From the NCBI RefSeq assembly GCF_901827185.1, contig NZ_LR594671.1, forward strand, positions 4,552,001 through 4,616,000: a stretch of 64,000 nt of DNA. Reading direction: 5' to 3'. The position numbers were made by a program, and so were the translations under genes. This document shows positions 17,616 through 26,295 of the stretch, in pieces. Source of the stretch: Variovorax sp. PBL-E5 (GTDB lineage Bacteria > Pseudomonadota > Gammaproteobacteria > Burkholderiales > Burkholderiaceae_C). Numbering within the stretch: the first letter of the stretch is position 1; every line of letters begins with the position of its first letter. The notes below the pieces were generated by a model. It saw only the letters and a program-made list of their open reading frames with translations. It did no database searches and was not told where the DNA came from.

Positions 17616-18197
17616 CTACCTGCCTCCCGCTGGCTGCTGTTCGGCGATGCGCCGCACCGCGTCGCCACTGGTCTTGCTGCCATGGCTCGAGCCGATGAAG
17701 TACGCGACGGCCCCGGTGAAGCCCACCTCGACCGTCGAGAACGCCCGCGTGATGAGCGCGCGCACGAACTCGTCGGTGGGCATCTTGCCGAAGTAGAACA
17801 GCGCGAACTCGCACGCATAGAGCCCGAGCAGCAGGAAGAAGATGACCTGCGGCATGTAGTCCTTGGTCGCGACCTGGCGCGCACGCGCGTCCTGCACGTC
17901 CTTCAGGTAGGCGGCGTCGGTGTCGGCCGCGAGCTTGGCCAAGTCGACATCGAGCTCCTTCATCTTCGTCTGAAAATCGTTGTCGGCCGCCTTGATTGCC
18001 GCGATCTGCTCGCCGGTGAGCTGGCCGCTCGCGATGGCAGTCGCAATGTCGTCCGTGCTTGCATCAGGCTTGCCGAAGATCGCATTCGACAGCATCGTGA
18101 CGCCGATGCCGAGCGCGGGCGTTCCGAACGCGTTGGCCACGGCCGGCGCGAGCGTGCCGACGAGCTTTTTCCAGTCGAAGGAAGATGCGTCTGCCAT
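17616..18197 (-). CDS. Holin-like phage membrane protein
   Basis: This 193-residue protein has an amphipathic N-terminal half (LAPAVANAFGTPALGIGVTM, then a helical segment around GEQIAAIKAADNDFQ), followed by two membrane spans at about residues 120-140 (VIFFLLLGLYACEFALFYFG) and 155-178 (VEVGFTGAVAYFIGSS). Similar proteins are annotated as holins in many proteobacterial prophages. The start at 18197 overlaps the stop of the endolysin-like gene by 1 bp (TGATG). It probably permeabilises the inner membrane for the endolysin; the holin role is inferred from topology and neighbourhood. Confidence 0.7.
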   Translation of the reverse strand: MADASSFDWKKLVGTLAPAVANAFGTPALGIGVTMLSNAIFGKPDASTDDIATAIASGQLTGEQIAAIKAADNDFQTKMKELDVDLAKLAADTDAAYLKDVQDARARQVATKDYMPQVIFFLLLGLYACEFALFYFGKMPTDEFVRALITRAFSTVEVGFTGAVAYFIGSSHGSKTSGDAVRRIAEQQPAGGR

Positions 18198-18694
18198 CAG
18201 AGCCCCAGCGCTGCGCGCGCCGCCTCGTGGTAGCCGTTCCAGGTGTCGCGGATCGGCTTGCCCGGCCGCCATACGCGCACGTAGAGATCCCAGGCCGTGG
18301 CCGGATCGTCGACGGCCGGCAACGGATAGGGATCGGTCCACAACAGCAGTCGAGCCGCGCACGCAGCAAGGATGTCGTCGGTCTCCAGCCGCGCCCAGAT
18401 CATCGGGATGTCGAACGGGCAGTCACGCGCCGCGCACACCTGATGCAGGATGCCGGTGGTCGTGTGGAAGTTGAAGATGCCCTTCACGCCGCCGCCGCGC
18501 TCCATCTGCCAGAAGCCGCGCGCAGGCCCGTTGCCCATCTGCCGGCGGTACTTGAAAAGGCTCTCCTGCTGCCCCTGCGTGAGCAGCTGCAATCGCGCAC
18601 GCGGGCTGTCCATTGCCAGCGGCAGCATTGCGAGTGCAGGATTGAGGATCTTCGCGATGACTTGCGCCAGCGGCATCGGGGTATCGAGGTCCAT
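18197..18694 (-). CDS. Putative endolysin (lysozyme/transglycosylase-like)
   Basis: This 165-residue protein has no signal peptide. A possible catalytic Glu lies in TQGQQESLFKYRRQMG, followed by GPARGFWQMERGGGVKG, a Gly/Gln-Met segment like those in lysozyme-fold muramidases, and a C-terminal VWRPGKPIRDTWNGYHEA segment. It sits between two membrane-protein genes, as expected for an endolysin. The enzyme class is inferred; sequence resemblance to known lysozymes is weak. Confidence 0.6.
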   Translation of the reverse strand: MDLDTPMPLAQVIAKILNPALAMLPLAMDSPRARLQLLTQGQQESLFKYRRQMGNGPARGFWQMERGGGVKGIFNFHTTTGILHQVCAARDCPFDIPMIWARLETDDILAACAARLLLWTDPYPLPAVDDPATAWDLYVRVWRPGKPIRDTWNGYHEAARAALGL

Positions 18695-18704
18695 GGCGTA
18701 CTCC

Positions 18705-18935
18705 CTATTCCAGATCGCCGGGCGCGGTGAAACGACCTTCGGCCCAGCGCTTCAGGCGCAGACCCCACGCGGTTTCTTCGCGGACCCATTTGCGGATCAG
18801 GTAGGCGATCTGCAGCATGCCGAGCACGATCGCGAGCACGGTGGTCCAGTTGATGCCGGCCCACCATGCGAGAAAGCTCGCCGGCGTGGTGCGCACTGCG
18901 AGCTCGTAGACGATGTCCTTGATCTCGTGCTTCAT
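18705..18935 (-). CDS. Small membrane protein, putative holin
   Basis: This 76-residue protein has one clear membrane span (about residues 29-50; TTVLAIVLGMLQIAYLIRKW) preceded by a hydrophobic WWAGIN segment that could form a second, and a charged C-terminus (VREETAWGLRLKRWAEGR). The start at 18935 overlaps the stop of the upstream gene (ATGA). Its position just before the endolysin-like gene fits a holin or antiholin; which of the two membrane proteins is the holin is not decided by sequence. Confidence 0.65.
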   Translation of the reverse strand: MKHEIKDIVYELAVRTTPASFLAWWAGINWTTVLAIVLGMLQIAYLIRKWVREETAWGLRLKRWAEGRFTAPGDLE

Positions 18936-19183
18936 GCAGGCTCCCCCTTCGCGATCACGTCCTGCACCTGGTCGTTGATCTCGGGCCGCGGGATCTCGCG
19001 CAGCACCCATTGCTGTTGTGCGTCGTCGAAGGCCGCATAGAGACCGTCGCCGAAGCCGGTGGGCGGCGTGATGACGGTCGCATAGGCGGGCACATGGAAG
19101 ACGCCAGGCTCGAGCTGGCATTCGTCGGCGCGCCCCGTCCCGAGATAGGCTCCGGTCGAAGGGCTGTAGTGATGAACAAGCAT
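18932..19183 (-). CDS. Small tail-fibre-associated protein
   Basis: This 83-residue protein begins MLVHHYSPSTGAYLGTGRAD and continues with LEPGVFHVPAYAT, a pattern seen in N-terminal regions of phage tail-fibre assembly proteins. It lies 9 bp downstream of the collar-domain tail fibre gene and overlaps the next gene by 4 bp. A role in fibre assembly is likely by context; it is shorter than typical chaperones. Confidence 0.6.
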   Translation of the reverse strand: MLVHHYSPSTGAYLGTGRADECQLEPGVFHVPAYATVITPPTGFGDGLYAAFDDAQQQWVLREIPRPEINDQVQDVIAKGEPA

Positions 19184-19192
19184 GTCCGGACC

Positions 19193-19963
19193 TCAGTACT
19201 TGATGAAATGGGGAAAGGCGTAGTTCTTGGGCACCCCGTCGCCGCCCGAGCTGACGACGCTGATGCCAGTCGCTGCACCGAAAAGAGAGATTCCGGTGGC
19301 GGCTCCGAAAATGTTGTGGGCGTGCAGCCCGGCGACGCCGGTGGCGCTTGCGCCAGGGCTATACAGGGGCACGGCGCCCGCAAAGATGTTCCCTGCGAAC
19401 ACGCTGGCGAACTGGTCGACGCTGTGTTGGTGATTGCCCTGTGCATCCATCGAATGCGTGTGGGTCGGGTCGGATACCCCATGCGTATGGGTTGGGTCGC
19501 TGACACTGTGCGTGTGCGCCGCGTTCCGATCGACCTGGTAGCTGCCGAGCAAGCGCGAAGCGTCGATGCCGCGGCTCTCGTCGAGATCGCGGATCATCGT
19601 GCCGCGCGTGTCGGGCAGGCGGAACGTCGTCGAGCCATCGCCAACCGAGAAACACCCTTGCATGTTGGCGTTCCAAGTCGCCTCGCTTACCAACCCTTGC
19701 GCGGTCGCAAAAGCGAAGAGGTTCGGGTAGGTGGTGCGCGAGATCAGCGCGCCATTCATACGAATCCAGCCGATCGGCGCTATCGAGCCGGCGAATGCCG
19801 ACACCATGCCGGTCGGGATACCGGCGCCGTCGCGCAGCTGGGCGATGAAGCTGAGCGCGAGGCGGATCGCATCGTCGAGCGTTGAAGGAAGATCTGTCGT
19901 GCCGTCCGGGCCATTCAGCGCTGGATTGGTGTTGCAAGCCGCGAGGGTCGTGATGAGGGCCAT
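19193..19963 (-). CDS. Tail fibre protein with phage tail collar domain
   Basis: This 256-residue protein carries the tail collar motif at about residues 62-125 (APIGWIRMNGALISRTTYPN and FRLPDTRGTMIRDLDES). A His-rich repeat region follows (HTHSVSDPTHTHGVSDPTHT), like the metal-binding HxH shafts of T4-type short fibres, and it ends KNYAFPHFIKY, the usual collar-protein C-terminus. It probably forms a trimer that binds the host surface. It lies downstream of a strong terminator (19976-20004), so it may have its own promoter or need antitermination. Confidence 0.85.
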   Translation of the reverse strand: MALITTLAACNTNPALNGPDGTTDLPSTLDDAIRLALSFIAQLRDGAGIPTGMVSAFAGSIAPIGWIRMNGALISRTTYPNLFAFATAQGLVSEATWNANMQGCFSVGDGSTTFRLPDTRGTMIRDLDESRGIDASRLLGSYQVDRNAAHTHSVSDPTHTHGVSDPTHTHSMDAQGNHQHSVDQFASVFAGNIFAGAVPLYSPGASATGVAGLHAHNIFGAATGISLFGAATGISVVSSGGDGVPKNYAFPHFIKY

Positions 19964-19975
19964 GAAGAGCCTTTC

Positions 19976-20004
19976 AGAAAAAGAAAAACCCGCCGAAGCG
20001 GGTT
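19976..20004 (-). terminator. Rho-independent terminator on the late strand
   Basis: On the minus strand AACCCGC pairs with GCGGGTT around CTTCG-type loop bases, followed by TTTTTCTTTTT. It sits between the 853-residue ejection protein gene and the tail fibre gene, separating virion genes from fibre and lysis genes unless antiterminated. Confidence 0.8.
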
Positions 20005-20041
20005 GCAGGAGGGTGCGTGTCAGGCGGTCTAAGATGGCGGC

Positions 20042-20212
20042 ATGTCGCCGTTCCTCGAATACAAGCTTTGGGGAGCCATCACACTCGTCGTGGTGGTCTT
20101 CGTCGTGAACTTCGTCTACACGCTGATCACTGGGCGGTCGATAGCAGAGGCGCGCTCCGAACGGCCAGACGATTCAAGTCCGACAGGCCCGCAAGGCCCA
20201 GGGGGCGGTTGA
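20042..20212 (+). CDS. Small single-span membrane protein on the strand opposite the late genes
   Basis: The frame encodes 56 residues: a short N-terminus (MSPFLEYKLWG), one strong membrane span (AITLVVVVFVVNFVYTLI) and a polar, Pro/Gly-rich tail. The composition is unlike a chance frame. It lies on the plus strand and overlaps the last 28 codons of the minus-strand ejection protein gene. No good ribosome-binding site is visible. If real, it would be expressed apart from the late transcript, perhaps in the lysogen. Confidence 0.4.
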   Translation: MSPFLEYKLWGAITLVVVVFVVNFVYTLITGRSIAEARSERPDDSSPTGPQGPGGG

Positions 20213-22688
20213 GCGCCTGGTAGGCGGCGACCGCTTTTGCGAGCGCCTCGGGGTCGGCCATCAAGGCGCCCAGGCGATCGACGCGCCCTTGTTTGCCCAC
20301 GCCCTGCAGCGCCGACAGCACCTGCGATCCATAGGGGAGCTTGGCCGCGACGATCCCGATCGCCGGATGGCCGAGCACACCGGTGTTCAGCGCGTTCTGC
20401 AGGTTCTTCGCGGTGGGCGAGCCCTTCGCCATGCCGAGCGATGCAGCAGCGTCCGCGGTCGCGAGGTTCGAGCCCACACCGCGCAGCGTCGCCTGCTCGC
20501 CCTCGTTGAAGAGGCCTGGGATGCCGATGCTGTGCGCCTTGAGCCAGTCGCCGAACTTCGTGTTCGTGAGGTTTCCGAGGCGATCGGTCTGGTTCGCGGC
20601 CTGCGTGACGGCATAGTTCTTCAGCAGGCTCGTCGTCTGCGGTGTCGCGACCTTGCCGAATGCGGCCAGGTCATCGGCCTGCGAGCCGCCCGCATTCCAG
20701 AACTTCGGCGCGAGCTCGGCGCCCTGCACCGCGGCCTGGTTGTCGCCGCCCTTGCGGAATAGCGACGCCTGTGGGCCGGTTCGGAATGTGTGGACCTGGT
20801 CGCGCTTGGCCTGCAGCGCATCCTGCCACTGCTGCACCGTCTCGGGCGGGAAGTTTTCACCGAAATTGCCGCGCCCGTCGGCAACCGCCTGCACGCGCGA
20901 GTCGATGTCGCCGATCATCTTGCGCAGCGCTGCCGATTCGGCGTTTGCGCCGGCCGAGCTGTTCTCGATGCCACGCGCCGCGGCACTGAGCGATGACCGT
21001 AGGTTCTGCACCTGGGCGAAGGGAATCGCTTTCGGGATCGTGATCGCGCTCGGTGGTTCGCCCTGCGACGCTTCCAACCGACCGCGGAACATCGCGTCGG
21101 CGTCAGCGCTGTTCGACACAGCCGATTCGCCCGCGGCATGGTCACGCAGCGCGTTGAGCAGCGTCGCGGGATCGTCGTCTTCCAGGAATCCTGCCTCGTG
21201 CAACCGCGATGCCAGCTTGTCCAGCGACTGACCGGTGCCCTTCTTCACCACACCGCGCAGCCCCGATTGGGTGAGGTCGCGCAACTCGCCCGCGAAGGCC
21301 TGCCCGGCCGGCGTCTCGCTGTTGATGCCGCCGGCGGCCTTCACGGCGTCGAATACCGTCGGCCCCCCCTTCGTGACCTTGGCCACGGTCGGCGCCTCAA
21401 GCGTCTGCTGGCCGATCTCGCGCGCCGTGGACAGCGCCTGCTGCGCCTTGGATCCCATGCCGAAGGTGCCGGGCCCGAGATAGGTGTCCGCTTGCGCCTG
21501 CATGTTGCCGATCGGCAGCTCGAACGCGGTGACCTGGTCGGGATCGATCTTCTTGAATGCCAGATCGGTCTTCGCGCGTGCGGCCGCATCGCCGGCCACG
21601 ATCTGCGGGCCGGCCACGTTGCCGAACTGCTGTGCCGATTCGAGCGGCGTGCCGGTGACGGGCGAGATCCGACCGAGCGCGGCCTGGCGCGCCGTCTCCT
21701 GCGCGGCCGCGGCGCGCTGCAGCGCCGTGTCGCCCGAGTTGTCGAGCGTGCGCGCGAACTGCGAAATGCCGGGGTTCTGCAGGATCTGGGGCACGGTGAG
21801 CGGCGCCTGCACGATGCTCGGCCCTTGCTGGCTGAGCGCTGCGCGCACCTGTCCCAGGTCGCTCGACAGCAAGCCGCCGGCATCGAGGATCGAGCGAGCA
21901 TCCTTGGCGATCGTGGGCGCGAAGGCGCCGCGCACGAGCCGCGGGACAGCCGCACTCGCCTTTTCGGCGCCGGCGAGCGCGGGCGGCAGCAAGGCGCCGA
22001 TCGCAGCCCCGCCGTTGGCGTCGCCAGGGTCCACGAGCGCTGCCTGCGCGCCGCCGCTGATCGCGCCGCCGGCCATGCGCGCTGGGACGCTGGCCAGCCC
22101 GGTGACGCCGCCGGCAGTCATGCCGCCCGAGCCGGTGGCGTCTGCGACCGGCGCGAGGAAGCGGCCGATCGCCGGCAGCACTCGACCGCCGGCCAGCGAC
22201 GCCGCGGATGCGACGCCGCCTGCAGCTTCGCCGAGCGCCCCGCCGACCGGTGCCGTCGCCAGAATGTTGCCGGCAACACGGATAGGCGTGAAGCCGGTTT
22301 CGCCCTCATGCGCCTGGTTGAAGGCGTCGAGGGAGGCCTGCCGAGCGGAATTGAGGTCCGGCCGCAGTGCATTCACCGCGGCGAGCGCGCCGACACCGGG
22401 CACCAGCGCGGCCGCGCGCTGCACCGCCGGCTTCGCGAGCTGGTTCAGTAGCGTCGATCCGGTGTCCGCGAAGCCCGAGATCAGGCCGCCCAGCGCCGTC
22501 GAATCCTTCACACCGAGCGCGGCGAGCGGGCCGATGCCAGGGATCAGCGCAGCGGCGTGCAGGAAGCGCGAGCTCGAGCCATCGTCGGCCTTCGGCGCGG
22601 GCGCATCCAGATCATCGAAGAGCCGGCCGCCGCCGCTCGCAGCAGGAGCCGCCGCGGGCGCTGCACCGATGTCGTCGAAGAGCGCCAT
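20127..22688 (-). CDS. Large DNA-ejection/internal virion protein
   Basis: This 853-residue protein has a long N-terminal region rich in Ala, Gly and Leu helices (for example AALIPGIGPLAALGVKDST, LAKPAVQRAAALVPGVGALA) that could insert in membranes, and a helical, Gln-rich C-terminal two-thirds. Its N-terminus repeats a short motif (LFDDIG at 3-8, RLFDDLD at about 22-28). Size, composition and position after two other virion genes match the large ejection proteins of short-tailed phages, which leave the capsid and form a conduit for DNA. No enzymatic motif was found. It is the last gene before the terminator at about 19990. Confidence 0.7.
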   Translation of the reverse strand: MALFDDIGAAPAAAPAASGGGRLFDDLDAPAPKADDGSSSRFLHAAALIPGIGPLAALGVKDSTALGGLISGFADTGSTLLNQLAKPAVQRAAALVPGVGALAAVNALRPDLNSARQASLDAFNQAHEGETGFTPIRVAGNILATAPVGGALGEAAGGVASAASLAGGRVLPAIGRFLAPVADATGSGGMTAGGVTGLASVPARMAGGAISGGAQAALVDPGDANGGAAIGALLPPALAGAEKASAAVPRLVRGAFAPTIAKDARSILDAGGLLSSDLGQVRAALSQQGPSIVQAPLTVPQILQNPGISQFARTLDNSGDTALQRAAAAQETARQAALGRISPVTGTPLESAQQFGNVAGPQIVAGDAAARAKTDLAFKKIDPDQVTAFELPIGNMQAQADTYLGPGTFGMGSKAQQALSTAREIGQQTLEAPTVAKVTKGGPTVFDAVKAAGGINSETPAGQAFAGELRDLTQSGLRGVVKKGTGQSLDKLASRLHEAGFLEDDDPATLLNALRDHAAGESAVSNSADADAMFRGRLEASQGEPPSAITIPKAIPFAQVQNLRSSLSAAARGIENSSAGANAESAALRKMIGDIDSRVQAVADGRGNFGENFPPETVQQWQDALQAKRDQVHTFRTGPQASLFRKGGDNQAAVQGAELAPKFWNAGGSQADDLAAFGKVATPQTTSLLKNYAVTQAANQTDRLGNLTNTKFGDWLKAHSIGIPGLFNEGEQATLRGVGSNLATADAAASLGMAKGSPTAKNLQNALNTGVLGHPAIGIVAAKLPYGSQVLSALQGVGKQGRVDRLGALMADPEALAKAVAAYQALNRPLGLAGLSDLNRLAVRSAPLLSTAQ

Positions 22689-22689
22689 G

Positions 22690-24606
22690 TCAACTTCCTC
22701 CGGGCAGCGAAAGACCGATGCTCTGCAGGCGCCGCTGCACCTCGGCGCGCTTGGACGGGTCGCGCATCAGCGCGTTCTGCGCCGCGGATATCGCGGCCTG
22801 CGGGCTGCCATAGCCGCCGAACTGGGCAGCCGTGCCGCCCTTGGCCGTCGTCGTCGCCGCGGCCTGCGCATTGAGGCTCGGATTCGTGATGCCGAGCTGC
22901 TGCTGCTGGCGCGCCCAGAAACCAGGGAAGTCGCCCGGCGAATTGCCCGGCGTCTTGATGAAATTCTGATAGGCCTGCTGCTCGGCCAGGTCGGCGTTGA
23001 ACAGTCGCGTGTTGAAGTCGAAGATCTTGCGCACCGCATTCGGGTCGGTGTTGAGATTCGGGTTGTTGGCCTGGAACACCCGGAACTCCGATTGCGAAAT
23101 CCGGCCCTGCCCGCCCATCGAGGCCTTGAGCGTTTCCATCGCCTGCTGCACCGCGAGCTTCTGGAATTCCTGCATCGAGCCGAGGTCGCCGCCGGCGATG
23201 CCGTTCACGACCGACTCCGGCGCGCCGAAGGCCTGCGCGGTCTGCGCGAGGCCCGCGCGCGTTTCCTTGCCGCCGCCGGTCTGGAACTTCTGCAGCGCGT
23301 CGACCGCAGCCTGCATGCGCATGTTCAATGCGGCGCCGTTCTGCACGCGCGAGTCGAGCGCATCCTTGTAGGCGTTGGAGCTGGTCGCCTGGGCCTTGAG
23401 CAGCGCATCCTGGGCGGCCTGCTGACCCTTCTCCGCCGGCGAGAAGTCGAGCGCACCAGTGGCCGAGCTCGAGGCCGGAGCGCCCGCACCCGGGCCGATC
23501 AATGGTGCAGGCGCGGCGCCCGCAGGCGGGTTCACCAGGGATAGCGGGCCTTGCACCGCTGGGCCGGCGCCGGGCTGCTGCGCACGCATCTGCTGGTTCA
23601 GCGCCGCGATCGCGTTCGCCTTCTCCTGCGGACTCGCACCCGAGCTGTTGATCAGCTCCATGATGTGCGACGGATCGCCCTGAAAGTTTCCTGTCATACC
23701 CGGTTCGGCATGCGGCATGTCCGGCGCAGGAGCGCCGAACGGGCGCCCCGGTAGCGTCACCGGCGGCGGCACGCCGCCGACCTCGGCGAGCTGCGACTGA
23801 CCGTGCGGCCGACCGTCGGGGCCGATCACGGGCCGACCAGGCGAAACCGCTGCGCGGCTGCGATCCTGCACGTCCTGATATGCCTGAAACGTCGGCACAG
23901 CCCCATTCGGCGCCGACACATCGACTGTCCCCTGCGCGTTCGGCAGGATGAGCGAGGTCTGACCAGTGGAGGACGTGGTGACTTGCGGCATGAAGCCGGA
24001 CGGCAGCTTGTTCCTGTCGTAAGCGTACCCGTTGGCGACCTGCATGTCGGGCGTGCCGCGCTTGAACACCATGTCGGCAATACCCTTGCCGTCGTTGTTC
24101 ACGAGGTCGAGCGCGAGCGACTCATACGGGATCTGGTAGCGCTGCGAGATCTGCGCGAGCGACATCGGGCCCGCCGGCGTGCTGACTGGCGTTGCAGGCG
24201 TGGGCGAGGCGCCACCGGACGGCGCCGCACCACCAGCACCGGCCGCAGCGCCGAAGCCGCCGGAGCCGCCCATGGCCGGCGCGGCGGGAGCGCCAGCGCC
24301 ACCGACTGCCGGCGTGCTGCCATCGGTCGGGTAGCCGAGAAGGCCGGCCTGCATGTCCATCTTGCGCTTGAGCAGCGCGAGGTTCTGCGCGCGCAGCTGC
24401 GCCTGGCTGGTGTTCTCGTCGATCTGCGACTGCATGTACTTGGACTGCAGCTGCGCCTGCCGGTTTGCCTGCACGTTCTGCACCGCGCCGGCCAGGCGCT
24501 GGCCGAAGCCCGAGCGATTCGGGTCCGTGGTGGGGCCGCCGGCGGCGAGCAGGCCGAGCCCGAGCGCGCCGTCGTCGCTGGTCAAGAAGTCGAGTAGGCC
24601 GGCCAT
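22690..24606 (-). CDS. Putative ejection/internal virion protein
   Basis: This 638-residue protein starts MAGLLDFLTSDDGALGLGLL, followed by a helical Gln-rich segment (about 45-90), a Gly/Pro/Ala-rich linker with several low-complexity stretches (about 95-130 and 340-390) and a helical C-terminal region (about 395-638). No catalytic motif is evident. It is translationally coupled to the upstream gene (1-bp overlap) and followed 1 bp later by the 853-residue protein. The set of three consecutive genes resembles the ejection-protein cluster of P22-like phages. Confidence 0.65.
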   Translation of the reverse strand: MAGLLDFLTSDDGALGLGLLAAGGPTTDPNRSGFGQRLAGAVQNVQANRQAQLQSKYMQSQIDENTSQAQLRAQNLALLKRKMDMQAGLLGYPTDGSTPAVGGAGAPAAPAMGGSGGFGAAAGAGGAAPSGGASPTPATPVSTPAGPMSLAQISQRYQIPYESLALDLVNNDGKGIADMVFKRGTPDMQVANGYAYDRNKLPSGFMPQVTTSSTGQTSLILPNAQGTVDVSAPNGAVPTFQAYQDVQDRSRAAVSPGRPVIGPDGRPHGQSQLAEVGGVPPPVTLPGRPFGAPAPDMPHAEPGMTGNFQGDPSHIMELINSSGASPQEKANAIAALNQQMRAQQPGAGPAVQGPLSLVNPPAGAAPAPLIGPGAGAPASSSATGALDFSPAEKGQQAAQDALLKAQATSSNAYKDALDSRVQNGAALNMRMQAAVDALQKFQTGGGKETRAGLAQTAQAFGAPESVVNGIAGGDLGSMQEFQKLAVQQAMETLKASMGGQGRISQSEFRVFQANNPNLNTDPNAVRKIFDFNTRLFNADLAEQQAYQNFIKTPGNSPGDFPGFWARQQQQLGITNPSLNAQAAATTTAKGGTAAQFGGYGSPQAAISAAQNALMRDPSKRAEVQRRLQSIGLSLPGGS

Positions 24607-25367
24607 CAGAACACCCCCGGGCCGCCGCCGCCGGAGCCATCACCGGCAGGCGAGCCGCCGACGCTCGAGCCACTGTTGCCGCCTCCGCCGCCATAGATGC
24701 CCCACATGTTGGAGACGCCCCCGTTGTAGAGGTTGGCGGGGTCCGCGCCGCCATAGGCGAGATATTGCTGATAGTCGTAGTACTTCTGCGTGCCCTTGGC
24801 CGGAATCGGGTCGCCGTACTTGAACGAGCCGTAGCCGCCGACGCCCATCGTCACGCCCATTGGGTTGTCGGCCGTGCGATTGGCCGTGAACTGGTTGTTG
24901 CCCTGGTCGACGAACGAGCTCGCGGGCTGCGCCGCGGGCGCCGCGGCCGCGGTGGGCGGCGGCTTGGCACCGAGCACCGAACTCTGGTTGAGGTTCGGCG
25001 TGCCGTTCGCGCCCAGAAGGCCGCCACCCGTCCAGTCGAAGGCCTGCGACTTCGCGTTCGGGTTGTTCGGATCGAAGCCGAGCGGCTGGCGCGACAGCTG
25101 GCCCAGCAGCGACGGCACCAGGGAGCGCTCATAGTCGCTCAGCCCATATTGGTTCCCGTATGCGGCCGTCTGTTGCGGGCTGAAGGGCTGCGCCGCGTAC
25201 TGGCCCTGCAGGTTCTGGCCCTGCACGATGTTCGACATCAGCCACGGCTGCGCCGCGGCCCATGGATCTTTGCTGTTGGTCTGCGTGCCGGCACCGCCGT
25301 TGCTGTTGGACTTCATCGAGTCCCCGATGAGGCCGATGCCCGCCCCGATTGCTGCTCCCCATGGCAT
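24606..25367 (-). CDS. Virion-associated protein, Gly/Gln-rich
   Basis: This 253-residue protein has a short glycine-zipper-like N-terminus (MPWGAAIGAGIGLIGDSMKS), a Gln/Asn/Tyr-rich middle (QYAAQPFSPQQTAAYGNQYG) and a Gly-rich C-terminus. The start at 25367 is 2 bp from the hydroxylase stop; longer frames upstream overlap that gene. N-terminal amphipathic or membrane-active segments of this kind are common in phage ejection or needle proteins. The specific role is unknown. Confidence 0.6.
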   Translation of the reverse strand: MPWGAAIGAGIGLIGDSMKSNSNGGAGTQTNSKDPWAAAQPWLMSNIVQGQNLQGQYAAQPFSPQQTAAYGNQYGLSDYERSLVPSLLGQLSRQPLGFDPNNPNAKSQAFDWTGGGLLGANGTPNLNQSSVLGAKPPPTAAAAPAAQPASSFVDQGNNQFTANRTADNPMGVTMGVGGYGSFKYGDPIPAKGTQKYYDYQQYLAYGGADPANLYNGGVSNMWGIYGGGGGNSGSSVGGSPAGDGSGGGGPGVF

Positions 25368-25369
25368 GG

Positions 25370-25954
25370 CTATTTCCTTTCCGTGCGAATGCACACGATG
25401 AGAGTGATCCGGTCGCGCTGGCTGTCGTTGGTGACCCAGTGCGTGTAGGCGTTGTCGAACCAATAGACATCGCCGGGCTTCGTCACCAGCGTGTGGCCGG
25501 CGAAGTGGAAGGCCTGCTCGGGAGCGGCCTCGATCTGCACTGCGAACTTTTCGTAGAACCGGGCATGCCATCCCGGATCCGTGTGCGGCCTGCAGGTTCG
25601 GCCCGGCTGGATGCGCGTGATCAGCACGCCACCCAGGCGTTCGCCGCGCACGCCGGCCATCAGGGGGAAGACGATCTCGCGCACGGGAAGCAGGTCGGCC
25701 GCCGGATACCACACGGAATCGTGTGAGCCGTCCTCGCGCATCGTGGCCGGATCAGCGAAGCGCGGCCAAATGTCATCCAGGCCGTGATGCGGCGAGCCCT
25801 CGGGCGCCGTGCGCTCGGTGCGCTGGTTCCAGAGCTCGGGATGGGCCGCGAGCGCCGCGCGCATCGGCTCGACGTTGAGCCCCTGCCACATCAGCCTGAT
25901 CGGCGCGTAGCCGGCCGGCGCCTCGACCAGGTCGGGGATGTCGTCGCGCTTCAC
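25370..25954 (-). CDS. Aspartyl/asparaginyl beta-hydroxylase-like 2OG-Fe(II) oxygenase in the virion operon
   Basis: This 194-residue protein has the complete AspH-type active site: H124 and D126 in CRPHTDPGW, distal His H172 in THWVTNDS and the 2OG-binding Arg R182 in DRITLIV. The fold order and spacing (HxD, about 45 residues, H, then R) match the family. It starts with GTG 25954, whose first base overlaps the stop of the cupin gene (GTGA), so the two are translationally coupled. In animals and bacteria such enzymes hydroxylate Asp or Asn residues in proteins. Here it sits between tail/ejection genes, so a virion or host-surface protein is a possible substrate. Substrate and virion presence are inference. 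Confidence 0.8.
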   Translation of the reverse strand: MKRDDIPDLVEAPAGYAPIRLMWQGLNVEPMRAALAAHPELWNQRTERTAPEGSPHHGLDDIWPRFADPATMREDGSHDSVWYPAADLLPVREIVFPLMAGVRGERLGGVLITRIQPGRTCRPHTDPGWHARFYEKFAVQIEAAPEQAFHFAGHTLVTKPGDVYWFDNAYTHWVTNDSQRDRITLIVCIRTERK

Positions 25955-26295
25955 AACATGCTCCTGGCCATCGCGTGCAGGTCTTCGTCGCTCGGCTGGA
26001 TCAGCACCTCGTCGACATCGCGCGCATCCGTGCAGTCAGTTGCATGGATGCATAGCCACGTCGCCGCCGTCAGCGCGCGCACGCCGTGGTGCTTGCCGGC
26101 AACGATCTTCAGGCATGCGGGAGCATCCAACCGCCGCATCTCGCCGTCGACCAGCACCAGCACGGAGCCGCTCACCAGATAGCTCAGATGATCGTGCGCG
26201 TGCTTGTGCTGCACCAGCACCGCACCGGCAGGCACGAGCGATTCCTTGATGTAGACGCCGCCACCGAAGTGATGGGTGATCGGATCGGTGCTCAT
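25951..26295 (-). CDS. Cupin-domain protein coupled to the hydroxylase
   Basis: This 114-residue single-domain cupin contains cupin motif 1 in VLVQHKHAHDHLSYLVSGSV with the expected His cluster and Glu/Gly-type turn (VLVDGEMRRLDAP), and a second-motif His in IVAGKHHGVRAL. The start at 26295 overlaps the stop of the upstream gene (ATGA), and it overlaps the hydroxylase start by 4 bp. Cupins share the beta-helix fold with 2OG oxygenases and may bind metal or a small molecule. A joint function with the hydroxylase is inferred only from coupling. Confidence 0.75.
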   Translation of the reverse strand: MSTDPITHHFGGGVYIKESLVPAGAVLVQHKHAHDHLSYLVSGSVLVLVDGEMRRLDAPACLKIVAGKHHGVRALTAATWLCIHATDCTDARDVDEVLIQPSDEDLHAMARSML

